From: Variovorax gracilis
GTDB taxonomy: Bacteria > Pseudomonadota > Gammaproteobacteria > Burkholderiales > Burkholderiaceae_C
Assembly (NCBI RefSeq): GCF_030317115.1
Contig: NZ_JASZYF010000001.1
Location: 186,001 to 250,000, forward strand
Direction of reading: 5' to 3'
Length of the DNA stretch: 64,000 nt
The notes beneath the pieces were generated by a model, which had not been told where the DNA came from, did no database searches, and was given only the letters and a program-made list of their open reading frames with translations. Below are positions 45,397-54,247 of this stretch, in pieces; the stretch's first letter is position 1; every line of letters begins with the position of its first letter. The translations under genes and the position numbers were made by a program.

Positions 45397-45425
45397 CTGC
45401 GCGCAAAGGATACTTTTGCGCGCAG
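45397..45425. promoter_or_regulatory. 29-bp dyad: 11-bp perfect arms, between the activator and the FolB-like gene
   Basis: CTGCGCGCAAA (45397-45407), a 7-bp spacer, and TTTGCGCGCAG (45415-45425). It lies in the 153-bp divergent gap, about 40 bp upstream of the FolB-like start and 90 bp upstream of the activator start. Fis-type activators bind long dyads of this kind, so an autoregulatory operator is likely. No other copy noticed. Confidence 0.6.
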
Positions 45426-45462
45426 CACGCCGCCAGACACGAGCCACCCACGAAAGAACACG

Positions 45463-45957
45463 GTGACTGCCAGCCTTCCACTGCCGGGCTCCACGCCCTG
45501 GATCGCCCCGCCCTCGTTGGCGGATGTGCCCGCGCTCGACGTGATCTTCATCGAGGGTTTCGTCGGCGATACGGTCATCGGCATCCATGAGACGGAGTTG
45601 CACCGCGCGCAGCCGCTCGTCATCGACGTGCATGCAGGGCTGGCCCGCGCACGCGCCTGCGACACGGATCGCATCGCCGACACCATCGACTACGGCGCGG
45701 TCTGCGAGCGCCTGCGCGGCCTCATGGCGGACCACAAGCTGCAGTTGCTGGAGGCTTTCGCCGAGACCATCGCCGAGATCGTGATCCGCGAGTTCGGGGC
45801 AGCATGGGTTCGCGTCAAGGTCGCCAAGCCAAGGAAGTTCGGCGACGTGACGGCCGTTGGCGTGCAGATAGAGCGCCGCGCGCCGCCCGCCGAGACGCAA
45901 CACGCCCACCCAGGCGCAGTCCTGCGCCTGATCGGTTCAGGCATGGTGCCGGAATAA
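45463..45957 (+). CDS. FolB-like dihydroneopterin aldolase
   Basis: 164 residues. The FolB/T-fold core is clear: DVIFIEGFVGDTVIGIHETELHRAQPLVIDV, DTIDYGAVCERLRG, LQLLEAFAETIAEIVI and VRVKVAKPRKFGDVTAVGVQIER, including the conserved Glu and Lys. The enzyme cleaves dihydroneopterin, which gives the pterin precursor for H4MPT (or folate). The frame begins with GTG at 45463 and has an unusual 25-residue leader; an internal start is possible. It is divergent from the sigma-54 activator. Confidence 0.87.
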   Translation: MTASLPLPGSTPWIAPPSLADVPALDVIFIEGFVGDTVIGIHETELHRAQPLVIDVHAGLARARACDTDRIADTIDYGAVCERLRGLMADHKLQLLEAFAETIAEIVIREFGAAWVRVKVAKPRKFGDVTAVGVQIERRAPPAETQHAHPGAVLRLIGSGMVPE

Positions 45958-45963
45958 GGCACA

Positions 45964-46052
45964 CCCCCAGGTTCGCCCACTTCGTGTGGCCGCCCAACCC
46001 TTGCAGGGGCAACACCGGCGGGCCGGCGAAGCCGGTTCCGCGGTGTTCCTGG
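45964..46052 (+). repeat. Intergenic repeat, copy B
   Basis: Same ordered blocks as copy A (28644): CCCCCAGG, CACTTCGTGT, a CCCTTGCAGGGG hairpin and GGCCGGCGAAGCCGGTTCC. It fills the gap between the FolB-like gene and the convergent fae. Confidence 0.75.
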
Positions 46053-46072
46053 CATTCGGGTGCTGCCGCCGT

Positions 46073-46585
46073 TCAGCTGTGCGCGGCGAAGGGGTGGCTG
46101 GCGCTGCCCTTCTTGGCGACGACTTCGGCGGCAGTCGGCGAACCCGATACCGCACGCTGGATCGATTCCTTGACGGCCTGATAGTTGTAGTCCTGGATCT
46201 TCGTGTCGTCGTCGGCCAGCCAGTGGATGAAGACGCCGCAGCAGATGAACAGATTGTCGGCCTCATCCTTGGGTATCGTGCCGTCTTCGACGCAGTCCGC
46301 CACCGCCATCGCAACCGCACGTTGGGCCGGCCCGAACATCTGCACGGCCTGCTTGGCTCCCTTGATGGTGACCTTGTTGAAGAGCACGGTCGCGGGCTTG
46401 GTCAGCAGGTTGGGTGCCACCACGGCCAGCAGGCAGGTGAAGCCGTCCTTCTGATTGGTGAGAGCGTTCGCGAAGGCTGTTTCGGCAGGGCTGCCGCGCG
46501 GCCCGATGATCAGATCGATGTGAGCGACCTCGTTGCCCTCACCGACGAGTGACTCGCCGACCATCATGCGATCAATTTTTGCCAT
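46073..46585 (-). CDS. fae: Fae, formaldehyde-activating enzyme
   Basis: 170 residues, standard length, with strong family motifs: [19 protein letters not shown] containing the likely catalytic His22, [41 protein letters not shown]. It condenses formaldehyde with H4MPT to methylene-H4MPT, the entry step after methanol oxidation, in the cytoplasm. An AGGAG box stands 9 bp upstream of ATG 46585. Separated by 67 bp from the CitG-like gene, it may have its own promoter, as expected for an abundant enzyme. Confidence 0.97.
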   Translation of the reverse strand: MAKIDRMMVGESLVGEGNEVAHIDLIIGPRGSPAETAFANALTNQKDGFTCLLAVVAPNLLTKPATVLFNKVTIKGAKQAVQMFGPAQRAVAMAVADCVEDGTIPKDEADNLFICCGVFIHWLADDDTKIQDYNYQAVKESIQRAVSGSPTAAEVVAKKGSASHPFAAHS

Positions 46586-46652
46586 GGTTATTAGTCTCCT
46601 GAGTGCGTTCTGGGGCCATAGGGGACACTGGCCTGATGGCCAGCGCAAGTGG

Positions 46653-47606
46653 TCAGGTATCACGATCCGTGCCACCCGGCCCGGGCGGCCCGGCGGCGGA
46701 CGGCGACGGGCTCCTCAGGCCCGCGATCAGCAACGCGGCCACCGTCAAATCGGCCGTGGTCCCCGGGTTGATGTGATCGGCCTTGAGCGAGGCGTCCCAG
46801 GCTGCGAAATCGGGATCGCCATCGAGCCCGCCATGACAGCGCTGGCGCACCCGCCATCCCTGCGCCGCAGTCATGACAATGTGTGCCACGGCCTCGCCAT
46901 GAATTCGAACAATGTGTGAATCCGGAACGCTGCTGAGCAGCGCCAGGTAGAGCCGCTGGACCGCCGCGACGGTGCCGGCGTCCGGCGCCCCGGTCACCGG
47001 GGCAGCCATCAACGAGAACCTGGTCCCGAGCGTCGGCAGCCCCAGCTCGAACAGTTCGCCGTAGCCATCGCGGTACTGGCGCGCGATGCTGTCGCGATGT
47101 GCGGCGAGCGCCATCGCCGTGCGCAGGTCGACACTCGGCGCGTGCCTGACGTCCTGCGCCGGCGCAGCGCCCAGGCCACCCGGGCGGGCTCGTGCGATCG
47201 CGCGGAAGGCCGCCTGGGCATCGGCGAGGTCGAGCTCGCCCAGTACGATTTCGATGGCTCCCTGCAAGGCTTCCGGCGCACTGGCGTCGGGCCGCAACTC
47301 CACAGCCCGGGCGATGGGCGCGCACAGCAGCACGATGCCCAGATTGGTGTTGCAGTTGGCGACGGCCCAGGCTGCATCCACCGATGCTTCGATCCGCTCG
47401 CCCACCGATGCTCCCCGCTCGAAGAGCGGTCCGGCCACGGCCCCTGCGCTCGCGATGAAGTCATCGGCCGTCATCGCGTGCCCTGCCGATGCCCGGCTGA
47501 CGTTGCCAGGCTTGCGCACGGCGACGTCGAGCTCGCAGGCGCGCAGGAAGCAGGCCTTGGCCCGCTCGGTCGCGCACTGGCGCATTTCTGTGACAGGCAT
47601 GTTCAT
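46653..47606 (-). CDS. CitG/MdcB-like triphosphoribosyl-dephospho-CoA synthase homologue
   Basis: 317 residues. Conserved segments [42 protein letters not shown] and [25 protein letters not shown] place it in the CitG family. No citrate or malonate lyase genes are near. Members of this family recur in H4MPT gene clusters, so a phosphoribosyl-transfer reaction in methanopterin synthesis is a plausible role. ATG 47606 overlaps the upstream ligase stop as ATGA. A proline/glycine-rich tail ends the protein. Confidence 0.87.
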   Translation of the reverse strand: MNMPVTEMRQCATERAKACFLRACELDVAVRKPGNVSRASAGHAMTADDFIASAGAVAGPLFERGASVGERIEASVDAAWAVANCNTNLGIVLLCAPIARAVELRPDASAPEALQGAIEIVLGELDLADAQAAFRAIARARPGGLGAAPAQDVRHAPSVDLRTAMALAAHRDSIARQYRDGYGELFELGLPTLGTRFSLMAAPVTGAPDAGTVAAVQRLYLALLSSVPDSHIVRIHGEAVAHIVMTAAQGWRVRQRCHGGLDGDPDFAAWDASLKADHINPGTTADLTVAALLIAGLRSPSPSAAGPPGPGGTDRDT

Positions 47607-48583
47607 GCGCGGCGTGGCAGCTTCGGCTGCATGCCTGCGTCGGAGTCCGCGAGCTTGCGATCGAGCAAGTCGTCGACGATGCGGCGGGCGATGTCGAAGC
47701 CGGTCACGCGCTGCAAGCCCTGCCACGCCGCGACGCCGTTGACTTCGATCACCTGGATGCCGCGCTTCGAGCCCGACTTCGTGCGAGGCGCCGAGGGCAT
47801 CAGGTCCACGCCCGCGTAGTCCATGCCGAGTGCGAGCGAGGCGCCTTCCGCCAGTTCGGCAAGCTCGGGCGTCAGTTCCGCAGGCTCGCAGCGTGCGCCT
47901 TGCGCGACGTTGTGGATCCAGTGGCCGCTCACCCGGCGCATGGCGGTCACGGCCCGCCCGCCGACGACCAGCACCCGCCAGTCGAAGCCGGGTGTCGTCA
48001 TCGCCGGAACGAAGCGCTGCAAATAGGCGAGCGATCCGTAGGTGGCCTCGATGTTCGGCAGTGGATGGTGAACGCCATCCACCTGGCCCACCAGCTGCAA
48101 GCCCCTTCCCTGCGAGCCGAACAGCGGCTTGAGCACCAGCGCGTGGCCGGCAGCGCCCTCACGGATCGCGATGCGCTGCGCCTGCGCGAGCGATTCCGTG
48201 GCCCAGGTCGGCGGCGTGGGGATGCGCGCCGCGTGCAGCAGCAAGCTGGTCATCGACTTGTCGACGCTGCGCTCGATCGCGCGGGCGTCGTTGTAGACGG
48301 GCACGCCGAGTTCGCGCAGCGCATGCAGCACGCCGAGCCGCTTGGTGACCTGCTCGAAGGTCCCGCTCGCGATGCCGCGCACCAACGCCGCGTCCGGCAG
48401 ATCGCGGCCGAACCCGGGGATGACCAGGCCATGCCAGGCCGCCGTCGTGTCGATGCGGCAGTCCGCCAGGTCGATGCATCGACCGACACAGCCCCGCGCC
48501 CGCAGCGCAGCCTGGAGCCGGCGCGTGTGCCAGCCCGTCTCGTCCGTCATGATGGCCACGGAAAGACCTTGGAGGCCGGGCAT
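47603..48583 (-). CDS. RimK-like ATP-grasp glutamate ligase (MptN-like)
   Basis: 326 residues with ATP-grasp motifs (VLKPLFGSQGRGLQL, YLQRFVPAMTTPGFDWRVLVVGGRAVTAMRR, GIQVIEVNGVAAWQGLQ) and the VYNDARAIERSVDKSMTS segment of the RimK/MptN group. MptN adds glutamate to the H4MPT side chain in methanogens; here it could glutamylate H4MPT or build the polyglutamate tail of methylofuran. An excellent AAGGAGG precedes the start, which overlaps the mch stop by one base (TGATG). Confidence 0.87.
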   Translation of the reverse strand: MPGLQGLSVAIMTDETGWHTRRLQAALRARGCVGRCIDLADCRIDTTAAWHGLVIPGFGRDLPDAALVRGIASGTFEQVTKRLGVLHALRELGVPVYNDARAIERSVDKSMTSLLLHAARIPTPPTWATESLAQAQRIAIREGAAGHALVLKPLFGSQGRGLQLVGQVDGVHHPLPNIEATYGSLAYLQRFVPAMTTPGFDWRVLVVGGRAVTAMRRVSGHWIHNVAQGARCEPAELTPELAELAEGASLALGMDYAGVDLMPSAPRTKSGSKRGIQVIEVNGVAAWQGLQRVTGFDIARRIVDDLLDRKLADSDAGMQPKLPRRA

Positions 48584-49590
48584 CACGCCTCCTTCCGCCA
48601 CAGGCCCAGCAGCAACGACATGTCCAGGCCGCCGGCGTGCCAGGTGTTGCCGCTGTCGAGATTGCTGACCCACACCTCGGCGGGCGCGAACAACGCACCG
48701 TCGATCTTGTAGAAGTCGAATTCGGCCGCCTTGAAGATGTCGGCGAAGGAGCGGCCGTAGTCGCTGGAGTTGCCCGACGGCAACCGCGTTGCCAGTTCAC
48801 GCGCGGCCGCGTCGTCGCCGCGCACGGCGAGGTGTACACGGCCGCCGTACAGGATCGCATCGTTGGTTCGTCCCATGGCTTCCACGCCGTCGCGGCTCGG
48901 CGCGGGCAATGGCGCCGTGCCCGCGCCGCCGACGATGTTGCCGAGGTCGAAGCCCAGCTGGTGCGCCTTGTGCAGCGCCACCTCCAACACGCGCGCCACC
49001 ACTTGCGTGGTGCCGGCGAGGCTGGTCGTCGGCGTGAGGACCAGCGTCAGCCCTTTCGCGCTCAAGTGGCAGTCGCGCAGCAGCTTGTCGATGATCACCT
49101 GGGGCGGCGGGCGGTCGACCTCCAGCACGAGCACTCCCGCATCCGCGCGGTCGCGGTAGCCGAGTTCGTCGAAGAGGGTCTCCTTGGTCGCCAGCGCGCG
49201 CGCCGGGCCTGAGCCGAGCGAGAAGAACTTCTTGCCGCCCGTCTCCTCTTTGCTGGCCCCAAGGCTCCACCCTGCGTACTGGCTGCCCAGGCAGGCCAGT
49301 ACCGGCTGCGCGCTGTGCACCTCGATCCAACTCGGCCAGCCTTCCAGTCCGTCGGGGCGCAAGGTGACCTGGCCGAGGCCACCCATGCAGATCTCGCCCA
49401 CCAGCAGGCCTGCCGCAACGCTGCCGACTACGGCGATGCCCGCATCGACGATGCAAGGACCGGCTTCCCCGCCTTGGACCCGCACATCGAGGGCGTCGGC
49501 CGTGGCGAGCAGTCGCTCGACCAGCGGCCGGGCGAGCGCGTTCACGCTGAGTGTCGATGTGGCCAGGGGGAGCGCCGCGGTGCCGGTCAT
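48583..49590 (-). CDS. mch: Mch, methenyl-H4MPT cyclohydrolase
   Basis: 335 residues of standard length with the family signatures GEICMGGLGQVTL, SQYAGWSLGASKEETGGKKFFSLGSGPARALA and VGGAGTAPLPAPSRDGVEAMGRTNDAILYGG. It hydrolyses methenyl-H4MPT to formyl-H4MPT, between MtdB and Fhc. ATGA overlap with the upstream ATP-grasp gene. Confidence 0.97.
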   Translation of the reverse strand: MTGTAALPLATSTLSVNALARPLVERLLATADALDVRVQGGEAGPCIVDAGIAVVGSVAAGLLVGEICMGGLGQVTLRPDGLEGWPSWIEVHSAQPVLACLGSQYAGWSLGASKEETGGKKFFSLGSGPARALATKETLFDELGYRDRADAGVLVLEVDRPPPQVIIDKLLRDCHLSAKGLTLVLTPTTSLAGTTQVVARVLEVALHKAHQLGFDLGNIVGGAGTAPLPAPSRDGVEAMGRTNDAILYGGRVHLAVRGDDAAARELATRLPSGNSSDYGRSFADIFKAAEFDFYKIDGALFAPAEVWVSNLDSGNTWHAGGLDMSLLLGLWRKEA

Positions 49591-50738
49591 CCGAACGTCT
49601 CCAGGGATCGGTGGACCGCCTCGCGGCCGCGCCGCAGCAACTCGCGGACGTGCCCGGCGCTCGCACCGCGGGCACTCACGCTGCAGAGGGGATCGCCAGC
49701 CGCGAAGCCCGCGGCTGCCATCGGCAGGTCGTGGCAGCCCGGCCGTGCGGCAAGGTGTTGCACGGTGGATTCGTCCAGCCAAAGCTGGCGCGGCGCAAAG
49801 ACGACTTCGGTGCCGCGAACCGGACCCTCCACGAGGTCGTTCGCCATCCGGGCAGGCCATTGCGTGAGTTCGCCCTGGAGACAGGCTCGCACATGCGCAG
49901 CCACCACGCCGTGACCGTAGAGCACCATGCTGGCCGGCGGACGAGGGTTGACTTCGAGCATCTCGGCGGCATCCCCATCGCGCATGAAGTCCAGACTGCC
50001 CAGACCGCGCAGCGAAAAGGCGGCCACCAGCCCGCGCAGCGCCGCCGTGACCCTGGCCCCCAACTCGATCGGCAGAGGCACCGGCCCCACCGCGCCGCAA
50101 AACACGAAGGGCCGTCCCGCCACCGGCCGCACGATGAGCTCGTTGAAGCCGAGCACCAAAGCATCGCGCCCATTGGCGATGAATGTCGCCGACATGGGCC
50201 TGCCCGAGGACTCGCGCTGGAAGTAGTGATGGGTGCCCAGACCCTCGGACGCCGCCCCGCCCCGCTGGGACACGGCCGGGCGGATGTGCCAGCCGCCACA
50301 GCCATGCGCGTCCTTGACGAGCCAGCCGCGTGCATCATCGGGCGCCGTCATCCGCACGGCCGGGTGCGGGATCCCTCGTGCATCGAGGAACCCGAAGAAG
50401 GCCCTCGGCTCCCGCACGCGCCGCATGGCGTCGGCCTGTGTTCCGATCAACGGCAGCAGCGCCGCGCCGCTCTCCAGCAGATCGGGCCGGCCCTCGAAGC
50501 CGGAGCCGGCAATCCACCCGATCACGCAGCGCCGCTGTGCGAGCGTCTCCAGCGCATGCAGCAATAGCGCGCCATCGATGCGCAAGCCCGCCGGATCGCC
50601 GATCGAATGCCACTCGGCGCAGGCACGGCGAGTGTCCGCATCGCCGAACAGATCGAGCGCCACGACTTCGAAGCCGTCGGCGACGGCCGATTCAGCCAAC
50701 ATTCGCGCGGAGATCGAAACAACGGCAAGCGCTGTCAT
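49587..50738 (-). CDS. ATP-grasp protein of the mtdB-mch operon
   Basis: 383 residues: an N-terminal Rossmann-like part (VVSISARMLAESAVADGFEVVALDLFGD), a divergent ATP-grasp domain (RGWLVKDAHGCGGWHIRPA, YFQRESSGRPMSATF) and the metal motif EMLEVNPRPPASMVLYG. This type of ATP-grasp protein recurs between mtdB and mch in proteobacterial H4MPT clusters; a ligase in cofactor assembly is likely, the substrates are unknown. ATG 50738 is used; a TTG start at 50756 would touch the mtdB stop. Confidence 0.85.
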   Translation of the reverse strand: MTALAVVSISARMLAESAVADGFEVVALDLFGDADTRRACAEWHSIGDPAGLRIDGALLLHALETLAQRRCVIGWIAGSGFEGRPDLLESGAALLPLIGTQADAMRRVREPRAFFGFLDARGIPHPAVRMTAPDDARGWLVKDAHGCGGWHIRPAVSQRGGAASEGLGTHHYFQRESSGRPMSATFIANGRDALVLGFNELIVRPVAGRPFVFCGAVGPVPLPIELGARVTAALRGLVAAFSLRGLGSLDFMRDGDAAEMLEVNPRPPASMVLYGHGVVAAHVRACLQGELTQWPARMANDLVEGPVRGTEVVFAPRQLWLDESTVQHLAARPGCHDLPMAAAGFAAGDPLCSVSARGASAGHVRELLRRGREAVHRSLETFG

Positions 50739-50756
50739 GGCGGGCGGCTGGATCAA

Positions 50757-51665
50757 TCAAGTCGCCTTTTCGGCAATGAAGGCGCGGGCGGTGGCAAACG
50801 CCTCGGGGAAGCTCAGCACCACCGGCGCCTCGGCCTCGTGCATCTGAACGAGCAGCCGTTGCTGGGTCTGGTACTTGACGTTCCCGATCGCCAACGCACC
50901 GATGCCCACCGCCGCGCTGCCGGGCAGCGTCTTGGCGTTGTCCATGACGCCGACCCCCGCAATGCCCTCCGGCGCGACCGCGTTGACGTCGGCGGCGACC
51001 CGGAGGCGCGTGGCCGAGGCCAGCGTCTCGGCCGACACGGCCTGGACACCGGCCGGCGCACAGGCGAGCAGCACGTCGGCGTCAGCGATCGATGCGCGCA
51101 CTGCGGCCTGATCTCCACTGGATACGCTCGCCAGCTCGACGCCGAATCGCTTGCCTGTTTCCCGCGCAACGGCCCCGGCCGCGTCGGCGCCGCCGCGACT
51201 GGACAGAAAGACCTGGGCACCGGCCTGTGCGGCGATCACCCCCGCAATGCGGCCTACCGGTCCCGTGCCGCCGATGACGACGACGCGCTGGCCATCCAGG
51301 CCCTTGGCGTGGTGAGTGGACAGCGCAACCTCGACGCATGCCACCATCGCGGCCGCTGTCGTGTAGGCGCCGCTGGGATCGGCCATCAGCGACACGACGA
51401 AGGGCTTGAACATCGCACCTTTCGCGCGCTCGAGCATGTCGGCGGCCTCCAGGGGATCGCGCCCGCCGATGAAGATGCCAGTCCGCAGCAGGCCCTTCGG
51501 ACTGCGCGAGAAGATCGTGTCCTGCGTGAGGCCTGCGACAGCGTCCGCGCCGACCTCGCAGTACGGCACGATGACCTGGTAGCCGGCGTCGGCCGCCATG
51601 TTGATGTCGAACGGGCTCATCTGCCGGCCCGGTGTGAACATGTGGAGGATGTAGGGACGTTCCAT
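50757..51665 (-). CDS. mtdB: MtdB, NAD(P)-dependent methylene-H4MPT dehydrogenase
   Basis: 302 residues: an N-terminal substrate domain (MERPYILHMFTPGRQMSPFD) and a Rossmann domain with VVVIGGTGPVG (128-138), then LSSRGGADA and DVNAVAPEGIAGVG. It oxidises methylene-H4MPT to methenyl-H4MPT and makes NAD(P)H. It lies 16 bp after mptG and is the second gene of the run ending at the CitG-like gene. Sequence features favour MtdB over folate-linked MtdA. Confidence 0.94.
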   Translation of the reverse strand: MERPYILHMFTPGRQMSPFDINMAADAGYQVIVPYCEVGADAVAGLTQDTIFSRSPKGLLRTGIFIGGRDPLEAADMLERAKGAMFKPFVVSLMADPSGAYTTAAAMVACVEVALSTHHAKGLDGQRVVVIGGTGPVGRIAGVIAAQAGAQVFLSSRGGADAAGAVARETGKRFGVELASVSSGDQAAVRASIADADVLLACAPAGVQAVSAETLASATRLRVAADVNAVAPEGIAGVGVMDNAKTLPGSAAVGIGALAIGNVKYQTQQRLLVQMHEAEAPVVLSFPEAFATARAFIAEKAT

Positions 51666-51681
51666 GTGAACCCTGCGTTGA

Positions 51682-52737
51682 TCAAAGCGTCGAGGCGAGC
51701 GGGGGCGAGAGACGCCGGTCCAGCAGCGTGGCCCCGCTGTTGCGACCGGACACGACGCGCAGCGCCAACGACGGGCCAACGACGTTGGCGGCCAGCATGG
51801 CGTCGATCGCGGCTTCCGCCCGGACCTGCGACGGGAAGATCGCAAAGCCGGTCGGGCCCCAGGAACTCTGGCCGATGGCGGCGATGTGCTCCGTGTGCTG
51901 CTCCAGGACCCAGCCGAGCAAGCGACCCACCGCTTCGCTCGCGAAATGCCGTCCCCCCTGCGCGGGCGCGAAGTGCTCGCCCAGCACCTGCTGGATGCGC
52001 GTGACACCTGAGGCAAAGGGCGCGAAGTCGGTGGAGGCGGCGCCCGGCAGCACGCGCATCAGTACCTGGTGGCAGATGTCGGCGGCGAGCGCCCGAGGCA
52101 ATGGCGGCAGGCCGGCGATACGCTGCTTCTCCTCGTCACCCGACAAGCCCTTCTGCGCGCTGTCCTGCACGATGAGCACACGCCAGGCCTCGGGCAACGG
52201 AATGCGCGACAACACCGCTGCGGGTGCGCCATTCGCACCCGGGCCACCATCGACGATCAGGCCCCCATGATCGAAGCCCGCAATGCCGATGCCGGACCGC
52301 AGCCCACGTCCGAGCCATTGCGCCAGCGTGGATGTGGGAACGCCGAACCCGTGCCACAACGCGAAAGCCCGCCCGATCGCCAGCGCCAACTGCGTGCCCG
52401 ACCCGAATCCTGCATGCGCGGGCAATACCTGCTGCAGCCGCAGATGCAGCGGATCGCGGCGGCCGGTGTGGGCTTGCAGCACACGCAGGCAGGCAGCGGC
52501 GCGCTCGATCTCAGCCTGCGCGGCCGGTCCGTTCGCGGTGACCTGGTCGGAGCGAGAGGCGCTGATCTCGACCTCCGTTTCGAAGCCGCCAACCACGAGT
52601 CCGACGCTGCCGAAGCAACGGCCCAGCGAACCGGCAGGGTCGAGAAAACCCAGGTGCAGGCGCGCAGGCGCGCGCAGCGCCACGGTCGCCGGGTGGTCGA
52701 CGAAGCTCGCTTCGGGAAAATTTCGAGGCCGATCCAT
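51682..52737 (-). CDS. mptG: MptG-like beta-ribofuranosylaminobenzene 5'-phosphate synthase
   Basis: 351 residues of the GHMP-kinase fold family: APARLHLGFLDPAGSLGRCFGSVGL, LPAHAGFGSGTQLALAIGRA, GIGIAGFDHGGLIVDGG, QSSWGPTGFAIF. Beta-RFAP synthase joins p-aminobenzoate to PRPP with loss of CO2, the first committed step of methanopterin synthesis. This complements the pabB-pabC fusion near fhc. First gene of the operon. The CACTGTGTC motif is about 110 bp upstream. Confidence 0.92.
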   Translation of the reverse strand: MDRPRNFPEASFVDHPATVALRAPARLHLGFLDPAGSLGRCFGSVGLVVGGFETEVEISASRSDQVTANGPAAQAEIERAAACLRVLQAHTGRRDPLHLRLQQVLPAHAGFGSGTQLALAIGRAFALWHGFGVPTSTLAQWLGRGLRSGIGIAGFDHGGLIVDGGPGANGAPAAVLSRIPLPEAWRVLIVQDSAQKGLSGDEEKQRIAGLPPLPRALAADICHQVLMRVLPGAASTDFAPFASGVTRIQQVLGEHFAPAQGGRHFASEAVGRLLGWVLEQHTEHIAAIGQSSWGPTGFAIFPSQVRAEAAIDAMLAANVVGPSLALRVVSGRNSGATLLDRRLSPPLASTL

Positions 52738-52844
52738 CGTGCATCCGGGGGTTTTGACAGTCCGTGGTCGTACAGGGCTTGCAAAGCAAGGTCTGTTCCG
52801 CTGAGGTCTCTCCAAGGACCCCGCCCTGACCTGTATCGAGTTGA

Positions 52845-52858
52845 GGACACTGTGTCAC
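52845..52858. promoter_or_regulatory. GACAC-T-GTGTC dyad upstream of mptG (motif copy 4)
   Basis: GGACACTGTGTCAC contains 5-bp arms GACAC/GTGTC and a CACTGTGTC core one base different from the copies at 36185 and 45358. It lies in the 152-bp gap between mptG and the pterin dehydratase gene. Candidate operator. Confidence 0.35.
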
Positions 52859-52889
52859 CACGCAGCCTCCCCGGCGCCCGGACGAACGG

Positions 52890-53279
52890 TCAGTCGTACT
52901 TCAGGTACTTGAAGCGCGGATCGTCCGGGGTGCCTTCGAGCGGCGACCCATCCACGGCGCCGGGCTGCCACATCACGACTTCCTCGATCTTCTTCGCGAG
53001 TTCGAAGTCCTTCTCGGTGATGCCCTTGGCGGCGTGGTTCATCAGTTTCACCGTGACGAAGGCGTACGACACAGTGAGATCCGGGTGATGCCAGGCAGCC
53101 TCCGCGAGGTGCCCCACCGTGTTGACGACCATCAGCGTCCCCTTCCAGCCGCTGGTCTTGAACTTGCGTCGGATCCACCCGTCCTCGAAGTACCACTTCG
53201 GCAACTCTTCGGCGAGCCGCGCGGTGGTCTCTTCGGGGGTGAACACCTCGGATGCAGACTGCTTGCGCCATTTGGTCAT
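52890..53279 (-). CDS. Pterin-4a-carbinolamine dehydratase (PCD/DCoH-like)
   Basis: 129 residues with the PCD signature WKGTLMVVNTVGHLAEAAWHHPDLTVSYAFVTVKLMNHAAKGITEKDFELAKKIEE, here only in essence: the histidine pair of EAAWHHPDL and the later His in LMNHAAKG. PCDs dehydrate hydroxypterins; homologues occur in H4MPT clusters. ATG 53279 gives the usual N terminus (MTKWRKQ). A C-terminal extension (WQPGAVDGSPLEGTPDD) is a little longer than in compact PCDs. Confidence 0.88.
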   Translation of the reverse strand: MTKWRKQSASEVFTPEETTARLAEELPKWYFEDGWIRRKFKTSGWKGTLMVVNTVGHLAEAAWHHPDLTVSYAFVTVKLMNHAAKGITEKDFELAKKIEEVVMWQPGAVDGSPLEGTPDDPRFKYLKYD

Positions 53280-53380
53280 GTCGGCCCCTTGCAAAGTGGC
53301 GATCATCGAATGCTATGGCGCCATCGGCCGCTGCGCTCGTCGACCTTGCGGATAGCCGCGACGCCAAGAGAGGAGTCCCC

Positions 53381-54181
53381 ATGACCCGCATCCAACGTCT
53401 TGCGATCGCCACCCTGTACAGGATGGCCGCGCTGCTGGCGGCTGTCGGCGCCATGAATGCCACCGCGGCCGAGCTTTCCCTGGATCAGGTCAGGGACGCG
53501 CTCAGGAACGCCTCGCCAGCCAAGCCCGCCGACCTGTCCGGCAAGGACCTCTCGGACCTCGACCTGAGCAAGCTCGACTTTCGCAATGCCAACCTGCGCG
53601 GCGTCAGCTTGTTCGGCAGCAAGCTGGTGCTGTCGGACTTCCGCGGCGCGATGCTGGAGGGCGCCAACCTGAACGGCGCATGGTTGATGGGCACCGACTT
53701 CACCGGGGCCAACCTGACGCGTGCGAGCCTTCTCTCGGTTGTCATCCTGGGTGGCGAGGTCAAGAAGATGCCCGTCTTCAAGGGCGCCAACATGAGCGGC
53801 ATCAAGATGATCGCGGACCTGCCGGGTGCCGACCTCTCCGGAGCGAACTTCAGCAACGCCGTCGTCGGGGTCAACATCAAGAACCAGGGGATGGGCCAGA
53901 TGCGGACCGATCTTGCCGGCGCCAACCTGGCGGGCGCAACGCTGGCGGGCGCCGACTTCAACCGGTCGTTGATGGCCTTCTGCAACCTGCGGGGCGGCAA
54001 TCTGCGCGGCGCCAACTTCTTTCGCGTCAAGCTCGCAGGCGCCGATCTCACAGGCGCCGACGTGACCGGTGCCGACTTCACCGAAGCCGATCTCGATGGC
54101 ACGGTCTTTCGCGATGCGAAGGGCTTCGCCGAGGCCAAGGGGCTCGACCGCGCCTCGAACCTCGACAGGATCGTTCGCTGA
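53381..54181 (+). CDS. Exported pentapeptide-repeat protein
   Basis: 266 residues with a signal peptide (cleavage near ATA-A), then about 25 pentapeptide repeats of the A(D/N)LxG type (LDFRNANLRGVSLFG, ANLNGAWLMGTDFTGANL, GADLTGADVTGADFTEADL) interrupted by a 30-residue insert near 125-155. These form a four-sided beta-helix; the export signal indicates a periplasmic structural or binding role. AGGAG upstream supports ATG 53381. Single gene, divergent from the pterin dehydratase. Confidence 0.9.
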   Translation: MTRIQRLAIATLYRMAALLAAVGAMNATAAELSLDQVRDALRNASPAKPADLSGKDLSDLDLSKLDFRNANLRGVSLFGSKLVLSDFRGAMLEGANLNGAWLMGTDFTGANLTRASLLSVVILGGEVKKMPVFKGANMSGIKMIADLPGADLSGANFSNAVVGVNIKNQGMGQMRTDLAGANLAGATLAGADFNRSLMAFCNLRGGNLRGANFFRVKLAGADLTGADVTGADFTEADLDGTVFRDAKGFAEAKGLDRASNLDRIVR

Positions 54182-54247
54182 ACGCTCCGGTTGCACCCTG
54201 CGGCAGCGTCCACAATCGACGTCCGACGATCAATCCACGGAGGCTGC

